Assembly: GCF_000247815.1 (NCBI RefSeq)
Contig: NC_021677.1
Location: forward strand, 64,032,038-64,096,037
DNA length: 64,000 nucleotides
Source: Ficedula albicollis
Lineage: Eukaryota; Chordata; Aves; Passeriformes; Muscicapidae
Direction: 5' to 3'
In this document: one piece after another, positions 34,664 through 48,310 of the stretch
Position numbering within the stretch: the stretch's first letter is position 1
How the letters are laid out: each line of letters begins with the position of its first letter
Program-made: the position numbers and the translations under genes
Notes under the pieces: generated by a model
What the model was told of the DNA's origin: nothing
The model's input: only the letters and a program-made list of their open reading frames with translations
The model's database searches: none

Positions 34664-35196
34664 ACCAGTACAGAGACCCCAAAGTCCCTTCATCAGTGTC
34701 CCAGACCCCAAAATCCCCTCCATGCCCCAGACCCCAAAGTTTCTCTCAGTGCCCCAGACCCCAGAGCTCCCCTCAGTGCTCCAGACCCCAAAGTTCCCCT
34801 CAGTGCCCCAGATCCCAAAGGTCCCAGATCCCAAAGTTCCCCTCAGTGTCCCAGACCCCAAAGCTCCCAGACCCCAAACTTCCTCTCAGTGTCCCAGATC
34901 CCAAAGTTCCCCTCATCAGTGCCCCAGACCCCAAAGGTCCCAGATCCCTAAGTTCCCCTCAGTGTCCCAGACCCCAAAACTCCCAGACCCCAAAGTTCCC
35001 CTCAGTGTCCCAGATCCCAAAGTTCCCCTCATCAGTGCCCCAGACCCCAAAGATCCCAGACCCCAAAGTTCCCTTCAGTGTCCCAGATCCCAAAGTTCCC
35101 CTCATCAATGCCCCAGACCCCAAAGATCCCAGACCCCAAAATTCCCCTCAGTGTCCCAGACCCCAAAGTTCCCTTCAGTGCCCCAGGTCCCTCTCC
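34664..35196. repeat. 27-bp minisatellite, about 20 units
   Basis: Units of the type 'cagtgccccagaccccaaag' plus ttcccct, with shortened 18-bp units (cagaccccaaagttccc) interspersed. Period 9 codons, hence periodic open frames that are not genes. Confidence 0.93.
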
Positions 35197-37260
35197 CAGC
35201 CCTAAACCCACAGAGCCCCCCGAGTTTGTCCTGCAGGAATCAGAATTTGGCTGCTCTCAGGTCAGTGGCACTGATGGGGTTAATGCTTCCTGCAGGAAAC
35301 GGGGGTGAGGAAGCTCGGGATTCTGTGGTGTCCCTTTGGATTTGGGGTGAGGAGTGGCAGTGAGGGGCTGGGAGGAATGAGGAGCAAACCCTGGAATCCC
35401 TGAGGCTGCAGGGCTGCTCCAGCCCGGGCGGGAGGAGCTGGGGCTGAAACGTCTCAGTTTTCACTCAGTTTTCCAGAGCTGGGATCACGTTGCCACCTTT
35501 ATTTCATCCCCCGCATCGGGATCCTGCACCAAATCCTTGGGAAGCGCCAACCACGCAGTTGGCTTGGTAATTATATTATAAATAAAATAATGAAGTAGGG
35601 CCTATTCCTTTTGAAATGAGATTAGATCAGAGCTGCTTCCATTGCAGAGGAGCTGATTCGGTTCAATTAGCTTTATTCTCAGATGTGGAGCGTCCCAACA
35701 TCCTTTTTTGCCTTTGTTAAATTAATTTAATTAGAAAACACTGTTTTAATGAAACAGGATACTGTAGCTTCCAGAAATGAATTTTCATCCACAGAGTGCT
35801 TGGGAAAAATGGCAATGAAAATAATTTTGATAAGTAACTCTCAGCCTGACTATCTCTATTGTTGCTCATGCCCTGAGGTTATATTTTTAATTGCATGTAA
35901 TAAATATAACTTTATTAATTAGGAATTATCTGGAAAGGAAAGAGAATTCTTTTTTTTTTTTTTTTTACTTGATGGTGTAGAGAGGCTTAAAATAAAATCC
36001 CTGTTCCTTGGGGTAGGTGCATTTAATCCACCTTTGGGTTTTTGTTTTTAGACTGGCTACAAAATCAAGAATATAAAATCCTGTCTTGTTTGTGGTGGGG
36101 TTTTTTGCTGGCTGGAAAACAAAATTTTTAGTCTTATACTAAAGGAAATTTGGGATGTTTCTCACGGGGTTATTTCATGATGGGACTCACTGCCAACCAG
36201 CCCAGGGTGCAGTGCAAAGCCTTTATCTTTGTTTTTCCCCTGCACCAGGTTCTTAGATCCCTTGCAAAGCCAGGATGATAATTTGCTGTTCTGAGATGTT
36301 TGTGTGTGCAAAGCGCCAGCCTGGGGGGAGTGATGGGATTTGAGATTGAGGACTTGGCTGGAAAAAGGGAAAGTGATGCAGGGCAGGCTTTTGTCCTTTT
36401 ATCACTCTAAAATTTAAAATGATTAAAAAAAAAAAAACCACCAAAAAACCCAAAAAACCTCTGAAAAATAGATTTCAGAGATTTTCACAGAAGGGAATTT
36501 TTCTCAGTGCAGGGCCAGAGGAGCTCACACATGTATTAAGTCTAAGGTGTTTCAGTTTTTCCTCTCTTTTGTATTTGGACTGAGAGACTCCTGCCCCAGG
36601 CTGGCTGTGTCCTCAGCAGCACCTTCCCCACCGGGAGCAGAGCTGGGGCTGTTTTCAGGAACATTTGGGAGCTGTGGGAGGAGCAGGGCTCTGTCTGACG
36701 GGCTCCTCGGGATTTCCCAGATGGAATCTGGGTGGCTCCCGGCCCTTGGCTGAAGCTCAGCCGGGCACTGATGGAGCTGGAATCGCCTGCTTTGATTCCT
36801 GCTCCTCTCCAGCTGCTCTGCCTTCCTTTGCCAGCAAATAAAAGCAATAATCCCACGGGGTTCCTTCCTTCCCAACACCACCAAAATATTCATCTCCCAT
36901 TGAATGCTCTCTTCCTAAAAGCTGCTGTTTTTCAGGTTGGACAAAAATCTCATCAGGCCCTGATTTCAGATATTTTTCTGCCCCATTTGCTCTTTGCAAT
37001 GGTGACCAAATGCAGAAAGTTCTTTGGGAAGATAAATGCATTGATGCACTTAACTCCCTCGGTGTGAAAGGAGGAAACGCAGGAAGTCCTGGAGAAAATG
37101 CACCGTAACCCTTCATTAATTAATTTAATGAAGTGATCAGTGAATGACAGTGATCTCTGTGATCCCAAGATGCAAAGCTCCGAGAAGTTGCTGCCACCAT
37201 GGCTGAAGGCAGGGGAGGGGTCCTGGGATGGAGCTGGGCAGGTGGCACCACTCACACCTG
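35197..37260. other. Long single-copy stretch, AT-rich at 35560-36000
   Basis: No exon was recognised. 35640-35940 is unusually even, AT-rich and full of TAATTA and ATTAA motifs, as in conserved developmental enhancers. T- and A-rich tracts occur at about 35949 and 36425. Confidence 0.45.
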
Positions 37261-37780
37261 GGCAGCACTGGGTGATCCACAGGGAGATCCATAAGGGTGA
37301 TCCACAGGAATGATCGACAGGGTGATCCACTGGGTGATCCACAGAGATGATGAACAGGGATGATCCACTGGGTGATCCACAGGGATGATCCACAGGGTGA
37401 TCCACTGTGGGTAATCCACTGGGAGATCCACAGGGTGATCCACTGGGATGATCCACAGGGAAACCCACAGGGTGATCCACAGGGTGATCCACAGGATGAT
37501 CTACAGGGAAACCCACAGGGTGATCCACAGGGAATGATCCACAGGAATGATCCACAGGGATGATGATACAGGGAAACCCACAGGGTGATCCACAGGGGGT
37601 GATCCACAGGGATGATGAACAGGGATGATCCATAGGGATGATCCACAGGTGATCCACTGGCTGATCCACAGGGTGATCCATAAGGGTGATCCACAGGGGA
37701 TGATCCACAGGGTGATCCACAGGATGATCCACAGGGTGATCCACAGGGTGATCCACAGGATGATCCACAGGATGATCCAC
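37261..37780. repeat. Degenerate 12-bp repeat array, left part
   Basis: Irregular units of gatccacagg with ggt, gat, gaat and aac spacers. This is the unordered precursor-like zone of the array to its right. Confidence 0.9.
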
Positions 37781-38470
37781 AGGGGATGATCCACAGGGTG
37801 ATCCACAGGGTGATCCACAGGATGATCCACAGGATGATCCACAGGGGATGATCCACAGGGTGATCCACAGGGTGATCCACAGGATGATCCACAGGATGAT
37901 CCACAGGGGATGATCCACAGGGTGATCCACAGGGTGATCCACAGGATGATCCACAGGATGATCCACAGGGGATGATCCACAGGGTGATCCACAGGGTGAT
38001 CCACAGGATGATCCACAGGATGATCCACAGGGGATGATCCACAGGGTGATCCACAGGGTGATCCACAGGATGATCCACAGGATGATCCACAGGGGATGAT
38101 CCACAGGGTGATCCACAGGGTGATCCACAGGATGATCCACAGGATGATCCACAGGGGATGATCCACAGGGTGATCCACAGGGTGATCCACAGGATGATCC
38201 ACAGGATGATCCACAGGGGATGATCCACAGGGTGATCCACAGGGTGATCCACAGGATGATCCACAGGATGATCCACAGGGGATGATCCACAGGGTGATCC
38301 ACAGGGTGATCCACAGGATGATCCACAGGATGATCCACAGGGGATGATCCACAGGGTGATCCACAGGGTGATCCACAGGATGATCCACAGGATGATCCAC
38401 AGGGGATGATCCACAGGGTGATCCACAGGGTGATCCACAGGATGATCCACAGGATGATCCACAGGGGATG
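37781..38470. repeat. 62-bp higher-order repeat, 11 perfect periods
   Basis: Each period is one 14-mer (gatccacaggggat) followed by four 12-mers (two gatccacagggt, two gatccacaggat). The aggggat marker recurs at 37781, 37843, 37905 and every 62 bases to 38463. Each 12-mer holds a GATC site. Confidence 0.95.
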
Positions 38471-38595
38471 AGAAAGAAAAGGAACTGGAAAACAGAATAC
38501 TGAAATTAAAAATCCCAAAATAAAGGTGGGCAGTAAAGTTCTGAACAGCCACCAATCATCGTACCTGAAGGGCTCGTGCAAAGCCCTATGGTGTG
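38471..38595. other. Short single-copy spacer
   Basis: No feature. Confidence 0.5.
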
Positions 38596-39115
38596 TTTGG
38601 CTTAATTTTTACTTTTTTTAGGGTTGGGATTAAATGCATGGTGTTTCTTGTTTGGACTCAAATGTTTATTAGTTCTTGTTTATATTACAGTCTCACAAAC
38701 TCTGAGTTCTACAGCACCTCAAGCTCACAAACTAAAAATGGAGCTGTATTTTTCTCTTTCCAGGGCCTTTTAAGGGTAAACTGTCCAATTAAGAAATGCC
38801 ACTTAAATTATTTTTACTTTTAACTTAACAATAACTACCTGTGGCTCACAATGTGGCCTTTCCTACTTAATTACACAATATCTGCCAAACTCATGAAGAA
38901 GAAGGTGAAGAAGAAGGACAAACCTCTACTCTAAATCTTCCACCTTGCTATATATATATTGCTGTATTCTAAAACCTTAAATTTTATGTTTTCCACCATG
39001 TGATGTCACACATTTCTATTCAAACTACACACCCATAATCCCAGTTCTGTCACTCCTTTTTGGGAGTCTTTTCCACGGCCTCAGGTCAAATGCAGAGTTC
39101 TCCTGGGGCTGCTGT
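38596..39115 (+). mobile_element. Interspersed repeat family D, single copy
   Basis: Aligns with 62995-63560 and with the reverse complement of 63560-63965: shared tgtttattarttcttrttta, taaattatttttactttt.a, tcatgaagaagaaggt, ccacc.tgtga and cacatttctattcaaac. It may be an LTR or other retroelement part, which I cannot name. A (TA)n tract lies at about 38950. Confidence 0.65.
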
Positions 39116-39875
39116 CCTGGCCCAGAGCACTTGGTCATTGCCAGCAGAGCTCCTCATCCCAGTCTGGCCAAAGCTGGGCCAGGACTGTGCATCCCTCTGC
39201 CCTCCTCTGGAAATCTGTCACGAACACCACAGAGACAGGAGGAGCCTTTCATTTGAAAGCAAACCCAATTCCCACTGGGCTTTGGGAGAGAAGACAAAAT
39301 ACACACAGACAGAAAAAAAAACAAAAAAAAAAGACAGTAGAACCCAAGGGAATGTGGGAAATGTGGGAATGCCCAGCTGGGAAGTCAGCCCTAGGGGAAA
39401 GGGAGGCTCTGTGTGCCAGCAGAGAGGAGCAGGGTGGGCAGGGGCACAAACACAGCACGGCACCGGGATGGGCACGGGCTGCCAGAGGGGCTGCCCTCGC
39501 TGAGGAGGGGCAGGATGATTTATTCCCCTCCGGCTGCGATAATGAAACACTTTCTATTCCCTCGGTAACCGGGAGGATGTTAAAGGGCAGCTGGTGCCTG
39601 GTGCTGGAGCAGCGGGACCCGGCAGTTTGTGTCTGAGCTCACTGAAAAAGGGGCAGGCAGCTCCGGGGGCTGCAGCCCTCGTGGGTTTGCTTGTGTCCCC
39701 AGCAAATCACAGATCATGGGAAAAGGCCGTGGGAGCAGATGAGCGATGGCACAGAGTGCTTGAAAAGGCAGCAGGGTGCCCTGCAGTGCCAGTCTGGAGC
39801 GAGGGATGGAAATGGAGCAGGGGGAGCTGGAACAGGATCAGCTGAGTGTCCGGGGCTGACCCTGCCCCCGTGCCC
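39116..39875. other. Single-copy sequence, no gene seen
   Basis: A-rich tract at about 39313-39332. Nothing else was recognised. Confidence 0.45.
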
Positions 39876-40180
39876 TGTGCTCAGGTGAGACCTCACCTGC
39901 AGAGATCCAGAGGAATCCCCGGAGCTGCCGCAGGGCTGGAACCCTCTGCAGCCAGGTGGGAGAGCTGGGAGTGCTCACCTGGAGAGGAGAAGGACCCAGG
40001 CAGAGCTCCGAGCCCCTGCCAGGGCCTGAAGGGATCCAGGAGAGCTGGAGAGGGGCTGGGGACAGGGCTGGAGGGACAGGACACAGGGAATGGGACACTG
40101 CCAGAGGGCAGGGATGGGTGGGATGTTGGGAATTGGGAATTGTTCCCTGGAAGGTGGGGAGGCGCTGGCGCAGGTGACCT
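39876..40180 (+). mobile_element. CR1 internal/3' region
   Basis: 'gctcaggtgagacctcacct', 'ctggagaggggctggggaca', 'gggacaggacacagggaatg' and 'ggatgttgggaattgggaat'. The 3' terminus is missing. Confidence 0.8.
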
Positions 40181-40766
40181 GTGCTGTAGGACTTTGCCTT
40201 TTCAGAAATCCCTTCAAGCCCAGGCAATGTGTGAAGGCACCAAAAGGGGGAAGAGCTCCTCAATCCCAGGCCAGCAGGGAACCAGCTCTTCCCTCTCAGG
40301 CTGGGCAGGCACTCACATTTCCTAGCACACCTCAGGCAATTCACATTTCTTTGTAAACCTCCTGAAAAGGTTTCCTGGGGTTGCTTGAGTTGAACTTTGT
40401 GTTGACCAGAAATAGCCAGGTGCTTCAAAGGGCAGCCCCTGCCTTGTTGCAGAGCTCGGTGAGATCTTTTGTTTCCTGAGCCAAGAAAAGGGTTTTTGGA
40501 AAGGTTTTCTGAGCCAAATGTAATGATCTCTCAAGGTCTTGGCAAAGGAGGGAGGAATTTTTGAGCTGGTGAAAAGACTGAATAGAAATAAACCCATCAA
40601 ATAAGGTATTAAAAAAAGCTAAAGTGTTGAATGCTGCTGAAACGTTTAAATGCAAAGGGTGTGGAGCTAAATAATCCTGAATGTCCCTTCAGGGTGATTA
40701 AGGTCCCTGCCAGGCTGAGCCATCCCAGGATCCTCTGCAGCAGCTCCACTGAGCCAGGGGAAACTG
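40181..40766. other. Single-copy sequence, nothing recognised
   Basis: No repeat or exon was recognised. Confidence 0.5.
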
Positions 40767-40902
40767 CCGATTATTTATTTATTCATTCATTTATTTATTT
40801 ATATTTATATATATGCTTATTCACACATGTATATTATATAACACATATAAAATACAAGATATAAGATATAAAATATAAGATATATAAGATATATATATAA
40901 TA
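40767..40902. repeat. AT-rich microsatellite, left part
   Basis: (TTTA)n passing into ataagatataaaatata-type repeats, cut by poly-G run 8. Confidence 0.9.
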
Positions 40903-41465
<563 letters not shown>

Positions 41466-41810
41466 TTAGATTCTGTATGAGCAATTACAAAGCCCCAAGC
41501 CTCCCTCTGCAGGTGCCCGTGCAGTGAACTCTGGGAGGAGGAGGAGGGGAGGAACCTCCCAAATATGAAGCCCTTGAACACCACAGGATTTTAATGATCC
41601 AATACCTGATCTCCTTAATTAGCTGACTGTTTTCTATAAATCTCCATTTAATGAGATCAAAGCAGCAGGAAGGGGGCTCGTCCCTGACCCTTTGTCCCCC
41701 AGCTCCCCCCACTGCTGCAGGCAGCTTTTCTGGGAAACTCCTCAACTCCGGGCACTGAAACTTTGGGAATGGAAATGGAGGAAATGGAGGTGGAGGGGAC
41801 GAGCCCTTTG
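41466..41810. other. Single-copy sequence, nothing recognised
   Basis: No exon or repeat family was recognised. Confidence 0.5.
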
Positions 41811-42265
41811 AACGAGCCCTGGGAGTCAGGAATGGAGAGAAGGAGCCCTGGGAATCAGGAATGGAGAGAAGGAGCCCTGGGAATCAGGAATGGAGAGAAG
41901 GAGCCCTGGGAATCAGGAATGGAGAGAAGGAGCCCTGGGAATCAGGAATGGAGAGAAGGAGCCCTGGGAATCAGGAATGGAGAGAAGGAGCCCTGAGAAT
42001 CAGGAATGAAGGGAACGAGCCCTGGGAATCAGGAATGAATTGAACGAGCACAGGGAATCAGGAATGAAGTGAACGAGCCCAGAAAATCAGGAATGGAGAG
42101 AAGAATCAGGAATGAAGGGAACGAGCCCTGGGAATCAGGAATGAACGAGCCCAGGGAATCAGGAACGAAGGGAACGAGCCCTGGGAATCAGGAATGAAGA
42201 GAATGAGCCCTGGGAATCAGGAATAAATGGAACAAGCCCTGGGAATCAGGAATGAAGGGAACGAG
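41811..42265. repeat. 29-bp minisatellite, about 16 units
   Basis: Unit 'ggaatcaggaatggagagaa' plus ggagccctg. Homogeneous to about 41995, degenerate after. Confidence 0.95.
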
Positions 42266-42351
42266 CTTTGGGGACCCTGTGCCCCCATTCCGTGTTTGTG
42301 ATGTGGGAATGGGACAGGCACCACCCTGGCTGTGCTGCCACAGAGACAGAA

Positions 42352-42600
42352 AATCCCACAATGGTTTGGGTTCAAAGGGACCTCGAACCCCACCCAGTGC
42401 CCCCCTGCCATGGCAGGGACCCCTCCCCCTGTCCCAGCTGCTCCAGCCCCAGTGTCCAGTGCCTTGGGCACTGCCAGGGATCCAGGGGCAGCCACAGCTG
42501 CTCTGGCAATTCCAGCCCAGCCAGGAATTCCCAATTCCCAACATCCCACCCATCCCTGCCCTCTGGCAGTGTCCCATTCCCTGTGTCCTGTCCCTCCTTG
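42352..42600 (-). mobile_element. CR1 3' region
   Basis: 'cacaatggtttgggttcaaa', ccatggcaggg, 'gatccaggggcagccacagc' and 'attcccaattcccaacatcc' in antisense order. Useful reference for the interrupted copy at 54.2 kb. Confidence 0.92.
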
Positions 42601-43090
42601 CCCTGGGAAAAGCTCAGCTCTAATAAAAGATACAATTAAAATTTTGGCAACAGCACCCAGAGGTGCACAGGGCCACTGGAGCCATCTGTCATTTTTGCAG
42701 GAGTGTTTGCACATGAAAAAGAAGTTTGGTGTTTTGGTTTTTTTTTTCCCAATTTACTTCCATATCTAATAATTGTGGGCTTAAAAACCTGGTCTATTCC
42801 AAATTTTAGTCCCTCAGCTGCTGCAGTGCTCACGGTGACCTGAAATGGCAGAAAAGCAACACCTCAGGTTTGGCTGAACTCAGTGAAATCTCACCAAACC
42901 CACGAGCTGTGACTCCCCCGGGCTGGTGTAGGGTGCCCCCTCCCAGGAACCTGAGCACTGACCCCCCTGCACCCCAGCTCCCAGGCTGAGGCACCATGGT
43001 CCTGTTGGAATTTTCCTTTCCCTCTTTGGAGAGTTCCTCCCGTTTATTCCAGGATCAGGAACAGCACCTGGGCACTGCAGCCCTGCCTCC
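42601..43090. other. Single-copy sequence, nothing recognised
   Basis: T-rich tract near 42740. No exon was seen. Confidence 0.5.
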
Positions 43091-44027
43091 ATCCATCCAT
43101 CCATCCATCCATCCATCATCCATCCATCCATCCATCCATCATCCATCCATCATCCATCATCCATCCATCCATCATCCATCCATCATCCATCATCCATCCA
43201 TCCATCATCCATCCATCATCCATCATCCATCCATCCATCATCCATCCATCATCCATCATCCATCCATCCATCATCCATCCATCATCCATCATCCATCCAT
43301 CCATCATCCATCCATCATCCATCATCCATCCATCCATCATCCATCCATCATCCATCATCCATCCATCCATCATCCATCCATCATCCATCATCCATCCATC
43401 CATCATCCATCCATCATCCATCATCCATCCATCCATCATCCATCCATCATCCATCATCCATCCATCCATCATCCATCCATCATCCATCATCCATCCATCC
43501 ATCATCCATCCATCATCCATCATCCATCCATCCATCATCCATCCATCATCCATCATCCATCCATCCATCATCCATCCATCATCCATCATCCATCCATCCA
43601 TCATCCATCCATCATCCATCATCCATCCATCCATCATCCATCCATCATCCATCATCCATCCATCCATCATCCATCCATCATCCATCATCCATCCATCCAT
43701 CATCCATCCATCATCCATCATCCATCCATCCATCATCCATCCATCATCCATCATCCATCCATCCATCATCCATCCATCATCCATCATCCATCCATCCATC
43801 ATCCATCCATCATCCATCATCCATCCATCCATCATCCATCCATCATCCATCATCCATCCATCCATCATCCATCCATCATCCATCATCCATCCATCCATCA
43901 TCCATCCATCATCCATCATCCATCCATCCATCATCCATCCATCATCCATCATCCATCCATCCATCATCCATCCATCATCCATCATCCATCCATCCATCAT
44001 CCCATCCATCCATCATCCATCCATCCC
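43091..44027. repeat. (CATC)-based 33-bp higher-order repeat, about 27 copies
   Basis: The array is built of ATCC and ATC steps in a fixed 33-base order (catccatccatcatccatc and the following 14 bases) from about 43130 to 44000. The regular 11-residue frames on both strands are by-products. Confidence 0.95.
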
Positions 44028-44764
44028 TGGGAATGCACAGGAGCAGGGTCTGGGCACGGCATCCCTGCCTCCATCCCTGGGAATGCACAGGAACTCCATC
44101 CCGAGCCCTGAGCTGGCATTTCTGGCCCAGCTTTGCCCTTTACCGAGGGCACTCGGGGCCAGCTGTGCAGGGGGGTCTCCCCTCCCACCTCCAAACCCAG
44201 CCCCAGGCACAGCCAGGAGTGTTTTGTTGTCTTGGCAGCTTCAGAGCCCCGGTTGGACAAACAACTGACATCAGCCCCTTGAAAGCCTTTAAAGGGCTGC
44301 AAGTAATAGCCACTAAACCCCTGCTGAATTGTACTTAAATGCAAAGGACCTTGACATTTTGTGAATTTAATTTAATACCTTTGTCGAGAGAAGCAATTAC
44401 AGTTACATCATTATGTGCAACAGCCATGACTCGTCACCGGAGCCTCGCTCTAACCAAGCGTGCAAGGATATTATTTGGGAATCCTTGCCTATTGTCAGAG
44501 GCTTTTAACCTTCCCTCCCTCCCTCCCCCAGCCTGCACCTCTGCTGCAAAGTGTGACAGATTTCTGTGCCCCGGGCTCTGCAGAGCAGAGACAGCAAAGC
44601 CCACAGGAGGAGACTTCAAAGCACCGTGCGGGTGTGCGGAGAGGGAAGAACATTTGGGAAAGGGCAGGAATGTGTCTTCATCTACCTTACACGGAGATTT
44701 TATCCTGAATTAGAGTCTCAGGGAACGAGTTAGTGATGGGGAGTGGGTTTAGATGGGATACTGG
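44028..44764. other. Single-copy sequence, possible conserved block
   Basis: A short duplication of 'atccctgggaatgcacagga' lies at 44024-44095. 44290-44510 has the even texture of conserved non-coding DNA. No coding evidence. Confidence 0.4.
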
Positions 44765-45000
44765 GGAGGAATTCCTGGCTGGGAGGGGCTGGGCTGGGAT
44801 TGCCAGAGCAGCTGTGGCTGCCCCTGGATCCCTGGGATGTTCAGTTCCAGGCTGGACACTGGGGCTGGAGCAGCCTGGGACAGGGGGAGGTGCTGTGGCT
44901 GCCCCTGGATCCCTGGGATGTTCAGTTCCAGGCTGGACATTGGGAGGTGTCCCTGCCATGGCAGGGCTGGCACTGGGGGGGATTTGAGGTCCCTTTGAGC
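44765..45000 (+). mobile_element. CR1 3' region with 81-bp internal duplication
   Basis: 'gctgtggctgcccctggatc' through 'cagttccaggctggacac' appears at 44811 and again at 44892 (81-bp offset). The element then runs through ccatggcagggctggcactg to 'gatttgaggtccctttgagc'. Confidence 0.9.
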
Positions 45001-45127
45001 CCAGGGCACTGCCATGGCCCGGGGCACTTCAGAGGGCACTCCCTGCTCCACAGCCACCCCCAGAATCCCCTTCCCACTGAATTCCGTGCCAGGAATGGGA
45101 GGGAAGGCGGTTAATTGGGAGCGGAGG
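45001..45127. other. Short spacer
   Basis: No feature. Confidence 0.5.
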
Positions 45128-45230
45128 TGAACGAGATAAATTCCCTGAGCCCCTCTCAAGTGTACAAAATAAATCCCCTGAGCCCCCCTCAGGTGAACGA
45201 GATAAATCCCCTGAGCCCCCCTCAGCTGCC
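45128..45230. repeat. Short tandem repeat, three units of about 35-40 bp
   Basis: Units of 'gaacgagataaatcccctga' plus gcccccctcag, the middle one with a variant start. Confidence 0.8.
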
Positions 45231-45249
45231 CAGGGGAGGGGTGGGTCCC

Positions 45250-45352
45250 CAGCCCCGGAGGGATTTAAAAGGCACATGGATGTGGCACTTGGCAGTGCTG
45301 GGGGAAAGGTTGGACTCGAGGCCTTTTCCGGCCTAAGTAATCCCCTGATTTT
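45250..45352 (+). mobile_element. CR1 3'-end fragment
   Basis: 'aaaaggcacatggatgtggc', 'aggttggactcgaggccttt' and 'tccggcctaagtaatcccct' form a sense CR1 terminus. Confidence 0.85.
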
Positions 45353-45403
45353 CAGATGTGAGCTGTGACACACGTGTTGGCACACAGGGACACCCAGATG
45401 TGC

Positions 45404-45905
45404 TCACCCTGAGCTCCTCCAGTCCCACCACATGGAATTCCTTCCTCTCCTGAGCTCCTCCAGTTCCAGTAAATGGAATTCCTTCCTCTCCTGAGCTCCT
45501 CCAGTCCCGGCACATGGAATTCCTTCCTCTCCTGAGCTCCTCCAGTCCCAGTAAATGGAATTCCTTCCTCTCCTGATCTCCTCCAGCCCCACCACATGGA
45601 ATTCCTTCCTCTCCTGATCTCCTCCAGCCCCACCACATGGAATTCCTTCCTCTCCTGATCTCCTCCAGCCCCACCACATGGAATTCCTTCCTCTCCTGAT
45701 CTCCTCCAGCCCCACCACATGGAATTCCTTCCTCTCCTGATCTCCTCCAGCCCCACCACATGGAATTCCTTCCTCTCCTGATCTCCTCCAGCCCCACCAC
45801 ATGGAATTCCTTCCTCTCCTGATCTCCTCCAGTCCCAGTAAATGGATTTCCTTCCTCTCCTGAGCTCCTCCAGTCCTGGCACATGGAATTCCTTCCCCTC
45901 CTGCT
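45404..45905. repeat. 41-bp minisatellite, about 12 copies
   Basis: Unit 'gatctcctccagccccacca' plus catggaattccttcctctcct. Spacing checked at 45575, 45616 and 45657. Most units contain an EcoRI site (GAATTC). Outer units vary (gagctcc, cagtaaatgg). Confidence 0.95.
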
Positions 45906-46604
45906 CTCCACCCCTCCATCTCTGACCAGGCTGATTTGTTTTCCTCTGTGGCTGCTGTGGTCACACCATGGAAGAGGAGCAGAATGCTCTGACCGCAGCA
46001 GGGACATCAAAAGGGGCTTTTCACACCCAAAAACACCAAGAAGTGCAGGCAGGGCAGGGCCTGGGGTGGAAAACAGGAGCCAGGGAGAGGAGAAGGGCTC
46101 GGGCAGGAGATGGGGAAGGGCAGGGAGAGCTCCCAGCCAGGGCTGGAGCAGCAAAGAGTGCCCAGGATAATGAGGAGCAGGGCTTTTCTCCTGCTGGAGC
46201 TGCACTGCAGCTTGGGGGGTTTTTTTGGCTCGTTACAGAAAAAGATTAAATACAGCAGTAATCAGAGAATACAGTGGAAGCAATTGTGAGCTGGAAAAAT
46301 AAGAGGAAAGAAAAAGAGGGAAAGAGATATGATGAGAATAATAACTGAAAAGAACACAACCAGCTAAGTAGGCAGCAAATTGGGAGATAATTGTATCATT
46401 TAAATAAGGATGGCAAGAAAAGTTCAGTAATTGGTGCAAAGGTTCATGTGAGGCTGTTGTGCTCCCTGCAGCCCCAAAAAGAAACCAAATGCTCCACTGG
46501 GGGAGGAAGAGTTTCCAAAGATCTCCTAAATTTGTGTGTAGGACCATGACCTGCTGCAGCCTTGAGGTCACTGAAATTCCCTCTCCCAGTTTTTTTAATT
46601 GTAA
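45906..46604. other. Single-copy sequence, no gene seen
   Basis: 46230-46450 is A-rich. No domain-bearing frame was seen. Confidence 0.5.
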
Positions 46605-46780
46605 TCATTGAATCCCAGGCTGGTTTTGGTGGGAAAGGACCTCAAATCCCACCCAGTGCCACCCTGCCACGGCAGGGACACCTCCCACTGTCCCCAGTGT
46701 CCAGCCTGGCCTCGGGCACTGCCAGGGGTCCAGGGGCAGCCTCAGCTATGCCAGGGCTGCCCTCCCTGCCAGGAACAATT
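46605..46780 (-). mobile_element. CR1 3' region
   Basis: 'ttgaatcccaggctggtttt', 'ctcaaatcccacccagtgcc', ccacggcaggg and 'gtccagcctggcctcgggca'. Confidence 0.9.
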
Positions 46781-47077
46781 CCTTCGCTGAATCCCATGTT
46801 GAAAACTCTTCAGCACATTTTCCACGACTCGTGACAACTCTGTGGAAAATCTGCGCTGTCACAAGGAGGGATGGCAGCTCATCACCGTGTCCTGGGTGCA
46901 GGGTCCGAGTTCTCCAGGGGAGGTCTGTGTGCTCACCCTGCACACCCGGGCTGGGCTTTGGGGCAGGGGCAGCTGCGGGGCCGGGCACAGGAGGGGAAGG
47001 GCTGGGCACGGCAGGGTGGGGGAGCTCTCGCTCTGTCCTGCAGGGCTGCATCCCATTCCAAACTGCAGCGGGGCCAG
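46781..47077. other. GC-rich spacer
   Basis: Nothing recognised. Confidence 0.5.

Positions 47078-48310
<1,233 letters not shown>

Noticed and set aside
37137..38581. Long minus-strand frames rich in DHPV, LWI and CGS
   Set aside because: Frames follow the 12/62-bp repeat with frame shifts between units, and no family is recognisable.
43116..44009. Histidine/serine and methionine/aspartate-rich frames over (CATC)n
   Set aside because: By-products of a 33-bp period, open on both strands.
46233..46571. 112-codon minus-strand hydrophobic frame
   Set aside because: AT-rich chance frame without start context, splice sites or a recognisable membrane-protein pattern.
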